From Tenrec ecaudatus (taxonomy: Eukaryota; Chordata; Mammalia; Afrosoricida; Tenrecidae), in assembly GCF_050624435.1 (NCBI RefSeq), contig NC_134537.1:120269586-120333585 (forward strand): a DNA stretch of 64,000 bases, in the 5' to 3' direction. Below, piece by piece: positions 33,235-45,387 of this stretch. The position numbers and the translations under genes were made by a program. The notes beneath the pieces were generated by a model. The model did not search any database. It was not told the DNA's origin and saw nothing but the letters and a program-made list of their open reading frames with translations. Each line of letters starts with the position of its first letter. The first letter of the stretch is position 1.

Positions 33235-34360
33235 TGGTTTAGTCCAGGTATTACATGATATGTGTCTTATTAGGGAATAGCCACCTCACGTTGCATCAAA
33301 GTAACTCACATAATCAGGGACACACATTTGGGGGGTGTGACACTGATAAACTAAGGGTTGTCACATCAAGTCACAAAGCTTCTACAATAAGATAGTGGCT
33401 GCTAATGTTAGGAATTGTCTATGCCTTGTCAGTGTCATTCATTTATTTATTATTATTATTTTGTCACTTTTAAGTGGTTTACGGTTTAGCTTAAATGTTC
33501 AAGTCACACATTACCTGTCTCATGCTGAGTGATTTGAGATACTTTGTTGCAAGCATGCATCAAAAAACCTTACCAGTTAAGAAAGAAGATAGAATAGAAG
33601 CAAGCCAATAAGGGACAACACAATGATGACCCAGAATGTTCATCAAACAAACTTGAGCCCTGGGAAAATAAAATGAAAATTAGATCAAATAAATCAATAA
33701 AGTGATACAGGCATGTAGAAGTCAACATCCATGGGATACTTAATCAAATCAAAACATTGTGTGTAAACATTTAGATGATACTTGTAAAAACATACTGAAA
33801 GTGATTTAAAAAAGAAGAAATACCAACCAGGATTTGGTACAGAGGTCAGTGATAAGCAATTGGCTATTTGTCCTCCAGCAATACTGGAAAATAGTTTTAC
33901 AAACTTGTATCCCATGAGGAACGCGTGCGTCATCCAATGCTGGACATAGCATTGTTTCAGGCACCCAGTCATTGGGAGATCAAGCAGAGTGAAACTCAGG
34001 GCTAGGGTAAGGATGTGTGTCTGCTCAGGTGGCCTTTTTTCTTGTACCAAGAAAGTAACTGCATTTAGGATTACATGTATGGAAATATTACAAAGGCAAA
34101 CTCATGAAGATAATCATTTCTGAGCAGTAATTTAAGGTTAAAATCTATAAGTCAGCATAAAACTAAATCACTGTGCCCTGCCATGAGAAAGCTCTGCACA
34201 GGGTCATCAGTCACTGGAAAATCCATCACGATATCCACTCTCGGTCCATATGGTCATCTTCAGTGATGTTTCTTTATGGTTTGCTAGACAGACTAGACTC
34301 CTCTGGAGGATCAAAACCTGCACAGCACGTATAAATATATTTGGAGAGAAATTTACCTTA
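33235..34360. other. Intergenic sequence, no recognised feature
   Basis: AT-rich. A minus-strand open frame at 33694-34050 (118 codons) has no recognisable content. Confidence 0.4.
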
Positions 34361-34362
34361 AA

Positions 34363-34374
34363 AATATGGCTGTT
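34363..34374. repeat. Target-site duplication, copy 1 of 3
   Basis: AATATGGCTGTT, preceded by TTAAA, fitting an L1 endonuclease site (bottom-strand TTTT/AA). Identical copies at 35599-35610 and 36438-36449. Confidence 0.85.
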
Positions 34375-35598
34375 TTTACTCAAGTAATCCCTCAATGCAT
34401 GAATACTTTCTTCTAGTAAATTGGCATTCTATGATGCTCACCCTACCGACACAACTGCTGAAGCCAGATCAGGTGAACAAGCAAATGTGGTGAAGAAAGC
34501 TGATGGTGCATGGCTATCAAAAGAGATAGCATCTGGGGTCTTAAAGGCTTGAAGATAAACAAGCGGCCATCTAGCTCATAAGCAACAACGCCCACATGGA
34601 AGAACACACCATCCTGTGTGATCACGTAGTCCCGAAGGGATCAGTTATCAGGCATCAAAGAACAAAAAATCATATCATTGGCTGCACACCTCCATGATAT
34701 GATTGCTGAAGACAAACAAGTGCATAAGCAAATGTGGCAAAGAAAGCTGATGGTGCCCGGCTATCAAAAGAGATAGTGTCTGAGGTCTTAAAGGCTTGAA
34801 GGTGAACAAGCACCCATCTAGCTCAGAAGCAACAAAGCCCACATGGAAGAAGCACACCAGTCTGTGCAATCACGAGGTGTCGAAGGGATCAGGTATAAGG
34901 CATCATCAGAAAAAAAAAATCTTACCATAGTAAATGAAGGGGGGAGTGCAGAGTGGAGACCCAAAGCCCATTTGTTGGCCACATAGATCCCCTCACAGAA
35001 GGGTCTAGGGGAGGAGATGAGTCAGTCAGGGTGTGAATGTAGCACCGATGAAGAATACAGCTTTCCTCCAGTTACTAAATGCTCACCCCCTCCGCCGCCC
35101 CCCTCCAATACCATGATCCGAATTCTACATTGCAAGTCTGGATAGAGCAGAGGTTGTACATTGGTGCAGATAGGAGCTGGAGGCACAGGGAATCCAGGGC
35201 AGATGATCCTTTCAGGACCAGGGGTGTGAGGGGCAATACGGGGAGGGTAGAGGGTGAAAGGGTTGGAAAGAGGGAACCGATTACAAGGATCTACATGTGA
35301 CCTCCTCCCTGGGGGATGGACAACAGAAAAGGGGGTGAAGGGAGACGCCAGATAGGGCAAGATATGACAAAATAATAATTTATAAATTATCAAGTGCTCA
35401 TGAGGGAGTGGGGAGTGGGGAAGGAGGGGAAAAAAGGACTTGATGCAAAGGGCTTAAGTGGAGAGCAAATGCTTTGAAAACAATGAGGGCAAAGAATGTA
35501 CGGATGTGCTTTATACAATTGATGTATGTATGGATTGTGATAAGAGTTGTATGAGTCCCTAATAAAATGTTTAAAATAAATAAAATAAATTAAAAAAG
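34375..35598 (+). mobile_element. 5'-truncated L1-type element, sense (first of a tandem pair)
   Basis: Begins at 'tttactcaagtaatccctc', runs through two ~250-bp internal units and the G-rich tract, then 'gtgctttatacaattgatgt' and AATAAA at the end with an A-rich tail. Flanked by perfect 12-bp duplications. Confidence 0.88.
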
Positions 35599-35610
35599 AA
35601 TATGGCTGTT
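35599..35610. repeat. Target-site duplication, copy 2 of 3
   Basis: AATATGGCTGTT between the two L1-type copies, shared by both insertions. Confidence 0.85.
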
Positions 35611-36437
35611 GCAAATGTGGTGAATAAAACTGATGGTGCCCAGCTATCAAAAGCTATAGCGTCTGTAGTCTTCAAGGCTTGAAGATAAACAAGTGGCCAT
35701 CTAGCTCAGAAGCAACAAAGCCCACATGGAAGAAGCACACCAGCCTGAGTGATCATGAGGTGTCTCAAGGATCAGGTATTAGGCATCAAAAAACAAAAAA
35801 TCATATCATTGTGAATGGGGGGGAGTGCAGAGTGGGGACCCAAAGCCAATCTGTAGCCAACTGGACATCCCCTTACAGAAGGGTCGCCAGGAGAAGATCA
35901 GCCAGTCAGGGTGCAGTGTAGCAATGATGAAACATACAACTTTTCTCTAGTTCTTAAATGTTTCCTCTCCCCCCACTATCATGATCCAAATTCTACCTTA
36001 CACATCCTGCTAGACAAGAGGATATATACTAGTACAGATAGAAAATGGTAGCACAGGGAATCAGGACAGATAAACCTCTTGTGACCAGTGGTGAGAGTGG
36101 CGATACCGGGAGGGTAGAGGGAGGGTGGGGTAGAAAGGGGGAACCGATTACAAGGATCTACATATAACCTCCTCCCTGGGGTACAGACAACAGAAAAGTG
36201 GGTGAAGGGATACGTAGATTAGTATAAGATATGACAAAATAATAATTTATAAATTATCAAGGGTTAATGGGGTGGCACAGGGAGGGAGGGGGGGGAAATG
36301 AGGAGTTGATACCAAGGGCTCAAGTAGAATGCAAATGTTTTGAGGATGATGATGATGGCAACATATGTACTTGACACAGTGGATGGATGTATGGATTGTG
36401 ATAAGAGTACAACCCCCCAAAAATGACTGATAATGAT
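35611..36437 (+). mobile_element. 5'-truncated L1-type element, sense (second of the pair)
   Basis: Starts inside the internal unit ('gcaaatgtggtgaataaaac'), has only one ~250-bp unit, and ends with a diverged tail in which the AATAAA region is altered. More diverged from the family than its left neighbour, suggesting an older insertion. Confidence 0.85.
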
Positions 36438-36449
36438 AATATGGCTGTT
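36438..36449. repeat. Target-site duplication, copy 3 of 3
   Basis: AATATGGCTGTT followed by non-repeat sequence. Confidence 0.85.
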
Positions 36450-38344
36450 GCAATTGTGACGGAACAGTTAATGCAGTTGTAGATGAGGTCCATGCCCATG
36501 AGTAGGCCGCAGGCTGGAGGCCTCTGCTGACTCACAGGGTTTCTGCGGTGGCTGAATTCAAAGTCCACAGGTCCAGTCTCAGACAAAAGATTCTGCAGGG
36601 CAGAGCCCAAGCATCAGAGAGGTCAGAATCGAGTGAGAGTGACCTTTGCTAGAAATAGGTTCCATGTATATATTGAAGGCAGGCTACCTCCATAAGAAAA
36701 TTCACCTTCCGATATCCCCTCAAATGAGATCAAGACATGGACGGTGATAACGTGGTGTCAGGGAAACTACTGAGAATCATGACCTGGTCAAGTTGACACA
36801 AACAGTAACCACCACCACCTCGTGTGTGTGTGTGTGTGTGTGCTTGTGTGTGCGCGTGTGTGTGTGCTTGTGTGTGTGTGTGTGTTTGTCCACACAGCAT
36901 GCACTGTCAACTTGTAACTTATTGACCAGGCTGCCATTCCTGCCAAGACTGTTGTAGGTGATAGCGCAACCATGAGCACTGTTCCACACCCACAAATGAA
37001 TCCGGAAGGCTGAAAGGAGGGGCACCTGGGGTGGTTTGGCAGTGATTGGAAGTCACACCCATGGGGAGTTTGCTTTGTTTGTTTTTATCTTTTCCATCTT
37101 CTGCATGTTTCCATTCGTTTCAAGGCATTCTCTTCATTCCTCACAAGATTCCAAGATGGTTGTCTTCATATTCTGCTAGCTGCTGTCATTTGCCCTTCAG
37201 GCGACTTTGAGTCCTGGTGACTTTATCTACAGAAATAAAGGTGCCTGGTCCTATGCTAGCTTCTTGAAGGTTGAGACCGAGATTCCTAGTGCCGCCATGA
37301 TAGCAGCAGCAGCAAATACCAGTGAGTGGTTTCAAGGGAGGAAAGAGTATCATGTTCCCACTGCTCAAGGTGCTAGAACTTTACGTTCAGGATGTGGCTC
37401 TGAGAGTATGGCCCTTCCTGGTCTGTTTCTGCTTCCAATGGCTGCCAGCAAACCCTGCACTTCCTGAGCTTGTGTGGGGCGAGGGGCCTTTCACTCTGCC
37501 CTGGGTCATTGCACATTCTCACATCCGTTGGGGTCACACTGGCTGAACCCACCTGTGATTGATGGCAAGAACGGCTTCTCTTTGGTCATGCAAGTGATGT
37601 CAGCTGACATGGGTGACTTTGCATCTTTAGAGAGGGCCTGGCCTGCAGGCCAGAGGTTCCACACACCATTGTAAAGGAGCTTCACACGGTGTTTGCTCCT
37701 TTGTCTGTATTTGTAGTCTGATGGTTTTTATGATTCAGAAGTGGTTAGGTTTAGGATCCATCCCACACTGGCAGGATCACAATGATTAAATCTCTATGAA
37801 AAGTGAATGAATATATCACATCACATTAGATGCACACTACATTAAACGGAAGGCATGGAAGGTGATCTGCTCCTCCCACTGCCAGCTAACTTAATTGCAT
37901 GGAATTACTCCGTGACAGCAACTTGGTAGAGTTCGGGTGAACAAATGCCCATAACATGAATCATTACAATGTTGTTGCCATGCCAGGTTTTACCTTCATC
38001 CAAACAAGAACATCCAAAGTATAGTTTTAAAAATTTTTATAAGTGAAAGTTTTAGAAGTTAAAAATTTTATAAGTTAAAAAAAATTAAACTTATTCTCTG
38101 CCTAGTCTCCCCAAAAGACTGTCAAAAGGCACATAAAACACACAAGACAGTTAGGGGAAAAGTTATATTGACAAGAACTATGCAGTGTCCGAAAGAGAAA
38201 CTAGTAAAACATATCTCTAGGATTTTCAGGCCTGTGCAAGTGGTTTCTAGGTAGCATTACGAGGCAGAAAGCTGGTTGGCGCGGGTTAACGTTGATGTCA
38301 TCTTTGCGTTGATTGGCTGAGCACAGTGAGGCAAATGCCCTACA
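36450..38344. other. Intergenic sequence with a TG microsatellite
   Basis: Holds an interrupted (TG)n tract at 36821-36890. Open frames at 37207-37674 show no recognisable domain and overlap in several frames, so no gene is called. Confidence 0.45.
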
Positions 38345-38624
38345 TTTTTAAAAAAATTTTTTTTTTATTTTAACAATTTATTGGGGCTGATACAATTCTT
38401 TTCACAGTTCATACATATACATACATCAATTGTATAAAGCACATCTGTACAGTCTTTGCCCTAATCATTTTTTTCTCTTTTCTTCTTTTACATTTTATTA
38501 GGGACTCAAACAACTCTTACCACAATCCATACATATACATACATCAATTGTATAAAGCACATCCATACATTCCCTGCCCCAATCATTCTCAAGGCATTTG
38601 CTCTCCACTTAAGCCCCTTGCATT
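38345..38624 (-). mobile_element. Very short L1-type insertion with duplicated 3' terminus, antisense
   Basis: T-rich start then two tandem 3' termini. Positions 38375-38623 are identical by eye to 12523-12771. Only ~250 bp of the 3' end was inserted. Confidence 0.85.
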
Positions 38625-39097
38625 TTTGAGAAGCATGCTGTTGGTCTTGCTCAGCCACAATCTTATCTTCAAGGAGCAAGTTGCCTGAAGCCAGTTACAA
38701 AGTTAGCTTTGCTTGGCCTTGGTACTGTTTAACATGGGGGTAGAATATTATGCTGTTTTCAATTTTCATTTCTTATGAAACAAAAATCTTTCCTAATAGT
38801 TCTTTGGAAATGGTGCCCTGGGTTATAGACAAAAATACAACAGAGTATACATATTTCTCTGGCTTTATGTGGGTTGGCGGAGTGATACAGGGCCATAAAA
38901 ATAGGGTCGCATTATAAGTGTTATTTAAAATTTGTATTTCTTGTCAGTGTGTTGAATCAGTTTCAGTAACTGAGACACTCTGTGTTATAAAGTAGAACTA
39001 TTTCATAAGGTCTTCTTGCCTGTAATTTACATATAAGCAGGGCATTCTTTCTGGGACTACTTGGTCAAACCGCCAACCTTTAGGTGAATAAAACGTG
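38625..39097. other. Intergenic sequence, no recognised feature
   Basis: Nothing recognised. Confidence 0.45.
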
Positions 39098-39300
39098 TAA
39101 CTCACCGCCATTAAGCCTGTTCCCACTCATAGTGACCCTAGGTGACAGAGCAGAAGTGCCCTGTGGTTTTCTGAGGTTGTATACTGATGGGAGCAGAGAG
39201 CCTCTTCTTTCTCAGAAACTTGGAGAAGTAGTTCTATTCTGTCCTATAGGGTGGCTATGAGTGGAAATCGACTAGATAGCAGTGTGAGTTTTCTGTGGGG
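39098..39300. repeat. Inverted AfroSINE fragments
   Basis: An antisense fragment ('actcaccgccattaagcctg', 'gagcctcttctttctcag') abuts a sense fragment ('ctgtcctatagggtggctat', 'agtggaaatcgactagatag'). Confidence 0.75.
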
Positions 39301-39439
39301 TTTTTTTTGAGAAGCAATAGGATTTCCTATAAACTTCATATGATTATAAGAAAAAAGTCATTTTACAAAAGGCACTTAGGTCTTTGTGTATTTTTAAAGT
39401 CTACTTAATTAGTCCTGAGTAGTTTTTGACCCTAATGTT

Positions 39440-39600
39440 TAGATTCATCTACCTCTTTTGCACTCTTAGAAGCAGACCACAGACCTTTGCTCCATGGTGC
39501 TGCCTGGTGGAATCGAACCACCAACCTTTGGTTTAGTAGCAAAGCACTCCACTCGCCCAACACGGAGACCTCACATTCATAGTTTTGATTAGCGATCACT
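39440..39600 (-). repeat. tRNA-derived SINE, antisense, with intact B-box
   Basis: 'ctggtggaatcgaaccacc' is the reverse of a good Pol III B-box (GGTTCGATTCC type). It is not a tRNA gene: no cloverleaf can be completed. Confidence 0.65.
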
Positions 39601-39604
39601 TCCA

Positions 39605-39810
39605 TGAGGAGCCCTTGGGTCACAAGGATTAAGTGCTCAACTGTTAACCAAAAGGTGGGCAGTTCAATGGCGCCAGCAGCAGCTTTGTGGAGAAAGGACC
39701 TGGCCGATCTCGTCCTGTGAAGGTTACAGCCTGCGCGTTCCTACTGGACGATCCCACTGTGTCACATGGAGTCACTAGGCGTTGGGAGCTACTTGACAGC
39801 ACACAACACA
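39605..39810 (+). repeat. AfroSINE-like element, sense
   Basis: 'gagcccttgggtcacaagga' head, 'gtgggcagttcaatggcgcc' and core 'catggagtcactaggcgttg'. Confidence 0.8.
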
Positions 39811-40009
39811 CATCATAAGCTCACATGATGAGTTGAAGTCATCTGGGCTACTAACAACAATATATAATATATAGATAATATATTCTATTGTACAGCACTA
39901 GGTAATTTTCAAGATGACATAAGCCCTTGAACAAGCTCTGGCAAGCTGCTGAAAAGTATGAGGAACTTCCCCAGAGGCCCATCTGATTACTGAAACCTTA
40001 TCTGCGGCT

Positions 40010-40235
40010 ATCTTTGCCACTGCTTCCTTTCTGACTTATGGTGACCCCCCCCCCCCCCGCCCTCCCCCCTCCCACCCAGGTCCAGTGGAACTGCTCCAGG
40101 GAGGTTTCAAGGCGGTGACCTTCCCGAATCAGATAGCCAGGCTTGTTTTCTGAGGCACCTCCGGTGGGGTTCACACCACTAACCTTTGGGCTAGTAGTAG
40201 CTCTCCACCATTTCAACCATCTAGCGACCCTTCAC
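40010..40235 (-). repeat. AfroSINE-like element, antisense, with a poly-C run
   Basis: 'ctttctgacttatggtgacc', then a C-rich run (40047-40075), 'ccagtggaactgctccaggg', and the reversed B-box region 'ggggttcacaccactaac'. Confidence 0.75.
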
Positions 40236-40474
40236 TGGTCCTTTAAATGAGCATTCAGGGGATGCATGTGCGTTCTCATTCTCTGAGCTAGTCTGTCGAG
40301 TCCATCGATACACTATTTCCCCAAACTGCATTCTCACCCATTCCAGCTTAACTGTTCAAAGCATCTGAAAAATGTATGGTGACCAGTTGATTAACATCTA
40401 CTTTTATGCAACTAAAGGATGGTCAAATAGTATATGGATATAGTATAGACGCTCTATTCATTCATTCCTTAGCG

Positions 40475-40880
40475 ATAACGTAGTGGATTAAAACGATGGG
40501 AATGTATTCCCTCTTGTGCTGAAGGCCAGAAATGTGAGGTCACAGTGCAAACAGAGCCACACTCCTGCTGTAGGCAGTTTGAGAAACGCCCAAACCTCTC
40601 CGTGGCTGGTGGCTGCAGTTGTTTCTAGACTCCTGGCTGCATAGCTCTCGTCTGGTTTCCTCCTCACAGAAACTTCTCCGTCTCCTCTGTCTCTTATTGG
40701 AGCATTTGGGGCCTTCAGTTTAGGGCCCACTGGATAATTCTGCATGATCACATTTTGAGAACCTTAATTTCTTTATATCTACAAAGATTCTATTACCAAC
40801 TAAGGTCATATTGCTAGATTCTCAGCATTAGGGCATGGGCATATCTTTTAGGGGGCCACCACTCAACCCTCCACAGACTG
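40475..40880 (-). repeat. MLT1-type MaLR LTR, antisense
   Basis: Its minus-strand start corresponds to the MLT1 opening (gtggagggttgagtggtggcc type). 'taaggtcatattgctagattc', 'ctacaaagattctattacca' and 'tagggcccactggataattc' are the reversed conserved blocks in the right order. Confidence 0.75.
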
Positions 40881-40939
40881 TAGTGCTAGAAAAATAAGTA
40901 CAATATCCCCCATGCTCATGAAGTCATAATTTAGACAAT

Positions 40940-41280
40940 TTTATTCTTTAAAAAATAGTTTTATTGATATAAAAGTCACACATCTGTACTTGCATAGTTA
41001 AGTAGCTTTTAAAAAGACTTGTATATACATCATCACCATCAGTTCTATTGCTCCCACTCCCCTACCACATTGTTTACTCCCCATTTCGTCTCATTCTCCT
41101 CACCCCCTATTCGCGATGAATCATTGCATCGGTTATTGTCTCTATATGCATGACAATTTTATTCTTAAAGAATTATGTACAGTTGATTTATGTATAGATT
41201 GTAGTAAGAGTTGTATAAGCCCCTAATAAAATGATTTTCTTAAAAGTTGTACGAGCACCCAATAAAATGCTTTAAAAAAT
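40940..41280. repeat. LINE 3'-end fragments
   Basis: An antisense C-rich LINE 3'-end stretch (to about 41160) is followed by a sense L1-type tail ('gtagtaagagttgtataagc', AATAAA) repeated twice in short form up to 41275. Confidence 0.55.
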
Positions 41281-41494
41281 CATGAACAAATTATTAGCAG
41301 ACCAAGATGAAAAGATGACTCTGAGTTACCTAAGACACTGGGTCACTTGAGAAAGGTCAACTTTGACAAGTAGAATTGTTCCCTCAAGTCAAGAAGCAGC
41401 GGAATGGCCAGCGTAGGCGAGCCTACATTGGGTCTGGTTTTGCGGCACTGTGAAGCACAGCACTGACAGGTGAGAAGTAAAGATGATGCGGGAA

Positions 41495-41680
41495 GTAATT
41501 AGTGCCTTTCAAACCGAATGTGTACCAGAATCAACTGAGATCCTCTTGAAAACTCCGATTTTCCTTATGTGAACTGGAGAAGGGGCCTTAATAGCCGCAT
41601 TTCTGAAAAACCCCAGATGATACCAACAAAGCTGTTTATCTGCAGACTGCACGGAGGACTTCAGATTTAGACCCCTCTGA
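41495..41680 (+). repeat. MER5-like hAT (Charlie) fragment
   Basis: 'accagaatcaactgagatcc' near the left end and 'aaaaccccagatgataccaa' further on follow the order of MER5A. Terminal repeats are eroded. Confidence 0.5.
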
Positions 41681-41687
41681 GCTCTGG

Positions 41688-41830
41688 TGGCAGATTGGGG
41701 AACACCCTGGTTGTCAGTTAGAACCCACCGGCCATTCTGAGGGAGAAGCAAGTCTATTTCAGCTCCCTGAGGGATTTACAGCCTCAGAAACCCATAGGGT
41801 CGCTACGAGTTGGAATGGACTCAGCAGCAG
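41688..41830 (+). repeat. AfroSINE-like element, sense
   Basis: 'cattctgagggagaagcaag' and the core 'cccatagggtcgctacgagt' with 'tggaatggactcagcagcag'. Confidence 0.88.
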
Positions 41831-41909
41831 ATGGTTGTGTTTTTGTTTTGTTTTGTTGTTGTTTTTTGAGTTTTATGTGAATTAAAATCATACAGAAGTT
41901 TTAAAAGAA

Positions 41910-42095
41910 AAAGTCATGGCCAATAAGCTGATTCTGACTCACCGAGACTCTACGTAGGACTTCTAAGGCTATAACCCTTTATAGATGCAGATAGCTTCAT
42001 CTTTCTCCCTCGGAGTGCTTGGTGAACTTGAACCTCTGTCCTTGAGGTTAGCTGCCCAACACCTAACCCCCAGTACCACCAGCGCTCCTTCCAGC
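41910..42095 (-). repeat. AfroSINE-like element, antisense
   Basis: 'gctgattctgactcaccgag', 'gatagcttcatctttctcc' and reversed head 'ccagtaccaccagcgctcc'. Confidence 0.85.
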
Positions 42096-42454
42096 AGTAA
42101 GCAGGAATGGCCGAGTAAAGTGAAATAGTGGTAGCTAGTGTGAAATCATCTCCATTGCAAGGGATTGTTGCTAGATGTGAATAAGGTCAGATCAGATCCT
42201 CTGATTATTTTCCAAGAGAAATAGCACCATCCTCTGTCAGTGGAAGCTATGATACTGATCAGGTTTCAACAGCATTTCCGGATTAAGATAAATTAAGAAG
42301 AAAGCTCTGGTGATCAACTTCCAAAAACCAGCCAATGAAAATCCTATGCATTACCATGATCTGCACCTGATTATGGGGATGGTGCAGGATCAGACAGCAT
42401 TTTATTCATTTTAAGTAATTTGAATAAAATTCTGACAAGAAGTCAGTAGTGATG

Positions 42455-42635
42455 CTGCTGTTAGTTATCATCAAGTCCATTTCAACTCATGTCACCCTGT
42501 TGACACAGTAGAACTGCCCCAGAGGGATTTGTAGGTCTCCTGGTCTGTCTTCTGTGGAGTAGCTGAGTGGGCTCAAACTGCCATCCTTTCTGCCAGCAGT
42601 CAAATGTCTAACCAGTGCGGCCCCAGGCCTTCTGT
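42455..42635 (-). repeat. AfroSINE-like element, antisense
   Basis: 'catcaagtccatttcaactc', 'gacacagtagaactgcccca' and 'gtctaaccagtgcggcccc'. Confidence 0.85.
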
Positions 42636-42799
42636 CATCTTTGGTACACACCTAATAATCAGACTTGCTGGGCCATAGAGTTCAGGAACATACAACACAA
42701 AAACAAAATATAAGCCATTCCAATTATGTATCTTTTCTTATATGTCTTGTGTGTTTGTGTTTGCATGGATGCTCACATGTGTATGTGCAGAAATCCAAA

Positions 42800-43625
42800 A
42801 CATTTTATATTCATCAGATTGGCAATAACAGAATAAAAATTAAAATGGAATAACAAAAACGATCTCATTTAACAAAGATAAAAATCTTCAAACTCGAAGA
42901 TACCTAGTAATTAGCAAGAGATGTGAAAGACATTTAAAAAAGTTAGTAATGAAGCTTTTTCAAGATGTTAAATAGAGCAAGACACACTAGTTTCCAGAAT
43001 GGAATACTTGGTATAACATTTTCAATTCTCACCTAATCTAAAATGATTCCCAATAGCTTCCCCTTAGCAGTTTCTTGGAACACAACACAAGGCTCTAAAG
43101 TGTATATGGAATAATAACTGTGTGAACAGAGCCAATAAAAAGTATCCACAAGTAAAATAATGAGGTGGGGACTCCCAACCAGATACAGACAATAAATTAT
43201 TCAATAAATGGTTTGGGACATTGGCTGTATACTTGCCCCAAACTCAATAATAAATGCCAGAAGGATTAAAGATATAAGTGCATTTAAATTAATCCAACAG
43301 TGTGAAAAAGACTACAGGAAGAAAAAAAATACTTTTACACTTTTGAAATAGGAAAAGCTGTTTTACACAGAGCATAAATCCTGGATACCATAAAATAAAC
43401 CCTGGAATAGTTTAACCACATAAAGTTAGAGAAAAATGGAAAATGAGGGATAATGTAGTGCAACATAGATGCAGTGTACTGCAATGTTAATATCTTTTGT
43501 GCTGGGGAGTAAAGAAACAAGTACTCTGATAGATATATAAGTAAAAAACATGAAAAGATGCTTCACAAAGACAGAGATGAAGTTAGTCAATAAACAGGCA
43601 TTTAACTTCACTAAGAGGGCATGGA
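42800..43625 (+). mobile_element. L1 ORF2 remnant, 3' portion, sense
   Basis: The stretches 'tattcaataaatggtttggg', 'taaatgccagaaggattaaa' and 'aaaacatgaaaagatgcttc' follow the order of the L1 ORF2 end. Stops and indels throughout. Confidence 0.7.
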
Positions 43626-44269
43626 ATGAAAATTTAAATATTAAGAATATAACCTTTACTCAAAATGATTTTACTGGGAGTTAATGCAGTTAGTTCAAAT
43701 AACATATCATTCCATCACATCAAGTACAACTGCTGCCACAATCCGTTTCCAAACTTTCCTTTCCTTCTTGAACTACTTGACAATCAGCTCCCTTTTATCT
43801 CCCCCCTCCATCAGCACTGGACTCCCAGAAACCCATAATCTACTTGCTGTCCCTATAGGTTTCATATACTGAAAAACTGAGAAGCATGTAACAGAAATTC
43901 AAGAGGGTAACCCCTAGTGACATAACAGATCTGAGATAAACCCCAATAGGAACGAAGAAACAGCACAGAAAATGTTGAAAATCAATCAGGCCTAACATAC
44001 ATCCGAAGGGGGATCAACTGACAAGGTTTTACTGTTCAGGTCAGGTTTATCATTTTAATCTTCTATAGTCATCTCTCCAATACACTCTATTTGGTATTCA
44101 CTTTCCTCCCAGTCCTATATTATGGATACAGGGAGGTCTATTTCCTATATAGATTCCACAGATGCATCTTGGACTCCCACTGTCATCCCCAGCCTCAGCA
44201 AACCAAAATTTCACCATTTAGTCTCTGATAGTATTCCCTCCTTAGACTTTGGATTATACAATATACAAA

Positions 44270-44520
44270 ACTTCAGTGACTGATGATGGTGTGCTTTTTC
44301 CACGTGGACTTAATGGACATCTCACTTAGATGGTTGCTTGTGTGAAAACAAGCCCTTCAGACCCCAGATGCTATTTAATCCAAAAATCAGGCACCATCTA
44401 GTTTCTTCACCACACTTTGCTATAGCACCCACATCTTCTGTGTGCCCTTCCCAAGGGTGAGTATCAGCCGGGCCATGATATAAGAACTAATTTTTCTTAA
44501 ATTGGAACTAGGATTTAGTG
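44270..44520 (-). mobile_element. Old relative of the L1-type 3' UTR, antisense
   Basis: 'tccacgtggacttaatggac', 'cagaccccagatgctattta' and 'tttcttcaccacactttgc' are diverged forms of the internal unit seen at 13.4 and 27.3 kb. Confidence 0.65.
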
Positions 44521-45010
44521 TGAGCCCCAAACCCATTCCTGGATCGATGTTTGTTCATTTAATCTGCCTTTGGCTCCCTTTCCAAACCTCCTTGTTCGTT
44601 ATGGAAGAGAGTTGTAAAGATCATCCCCATGGGGCATAATGATCTTCCATTAATATTGCCTTTGATTAGCCACCGGTCCTAATTTTTTAAAGCCCTCTTC
44701 AGAGAAAGATAATGGGCCAATGTAGGCTACTTCCATATCGCAGTACCTGAATTACTCACTCGCACAGAAGCAGTCCTTTCATGATTGGATGCTATTTACA
44801 TAAATATGTACACATATTTATAATTCCTTGTTGGCAAAATTGTAGAAATGAAGACTCTCTTAAAACTGCATGGAGGTAGTGTATGTACGTAAAATCTCTT
44901 TGTAGAACTTACAGGAAAAATCTAGTTAAATTCAGCTGGTTTGACCTTACACATGTTTCTAGGAATAAATCCAGGAAAGTGATTTAACAAGTGCAAACGT
45001 ATACATTGCA
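44521..45010. other. Intergenic sequence, no recognised feature
   Basis: Nothing recognised beyond possible continuation of the old LINE fragment. Confidence 0.4.
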
Positions 45011-45387
45011 AGACATTCATGTGGACACACCCTGGGAGACATAGCAACTGACAAGACACATGGACCCACCCTGATGCAGCCCTGGGTGCTGGAGAAGCCA
45101 TGCAGAGACCCCTGCCTGCGCTGAGATGTTCCCAATGCCACTGGATCCAAGTACTTTCTACCCACTGGCCTGTGCCTGTGATCTTCTATATTTGGTATCA
45201 CTGTATGAGTTTTGTGAATCTGAAGAGGACTTTATAGATTGGTATTGGACATATGGGCTAATATTGGATTTATGGTCTGATCTAGACTTGGCTGGGATGT
45301 TTTCTCAATGTTCACTTGCTCTTGTATATAAATCTCTTTCTTATACACACACACACACACACACAAAGCTAGACATTCATGTGAACA
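45011..45387 (+). repeat. LTR-family fragment flanked by a 17-bp direct repeat
   Basis: Positions 45028-45370 match the 3' two-thirds of the 32.7-33.2 kb LTR and end in a (CA)n run. Flanks 45011-45027 and 45371-45387 share AGACATTCATGTG-RACA (16/17 identical). Confidence 0.6.

Noticed and set aside
37186..37674. Cluster of open frames that might be a small gene
   Set aside because: Three overlapping frames, no recognisable domain, no splice logic, and repeats on both sides.
39440..39600. Possible tRNA gene on the minus strand
   Set aside because: A good B-box only; the rest is SINE and no cloverleaf with paired stems can be drawn.
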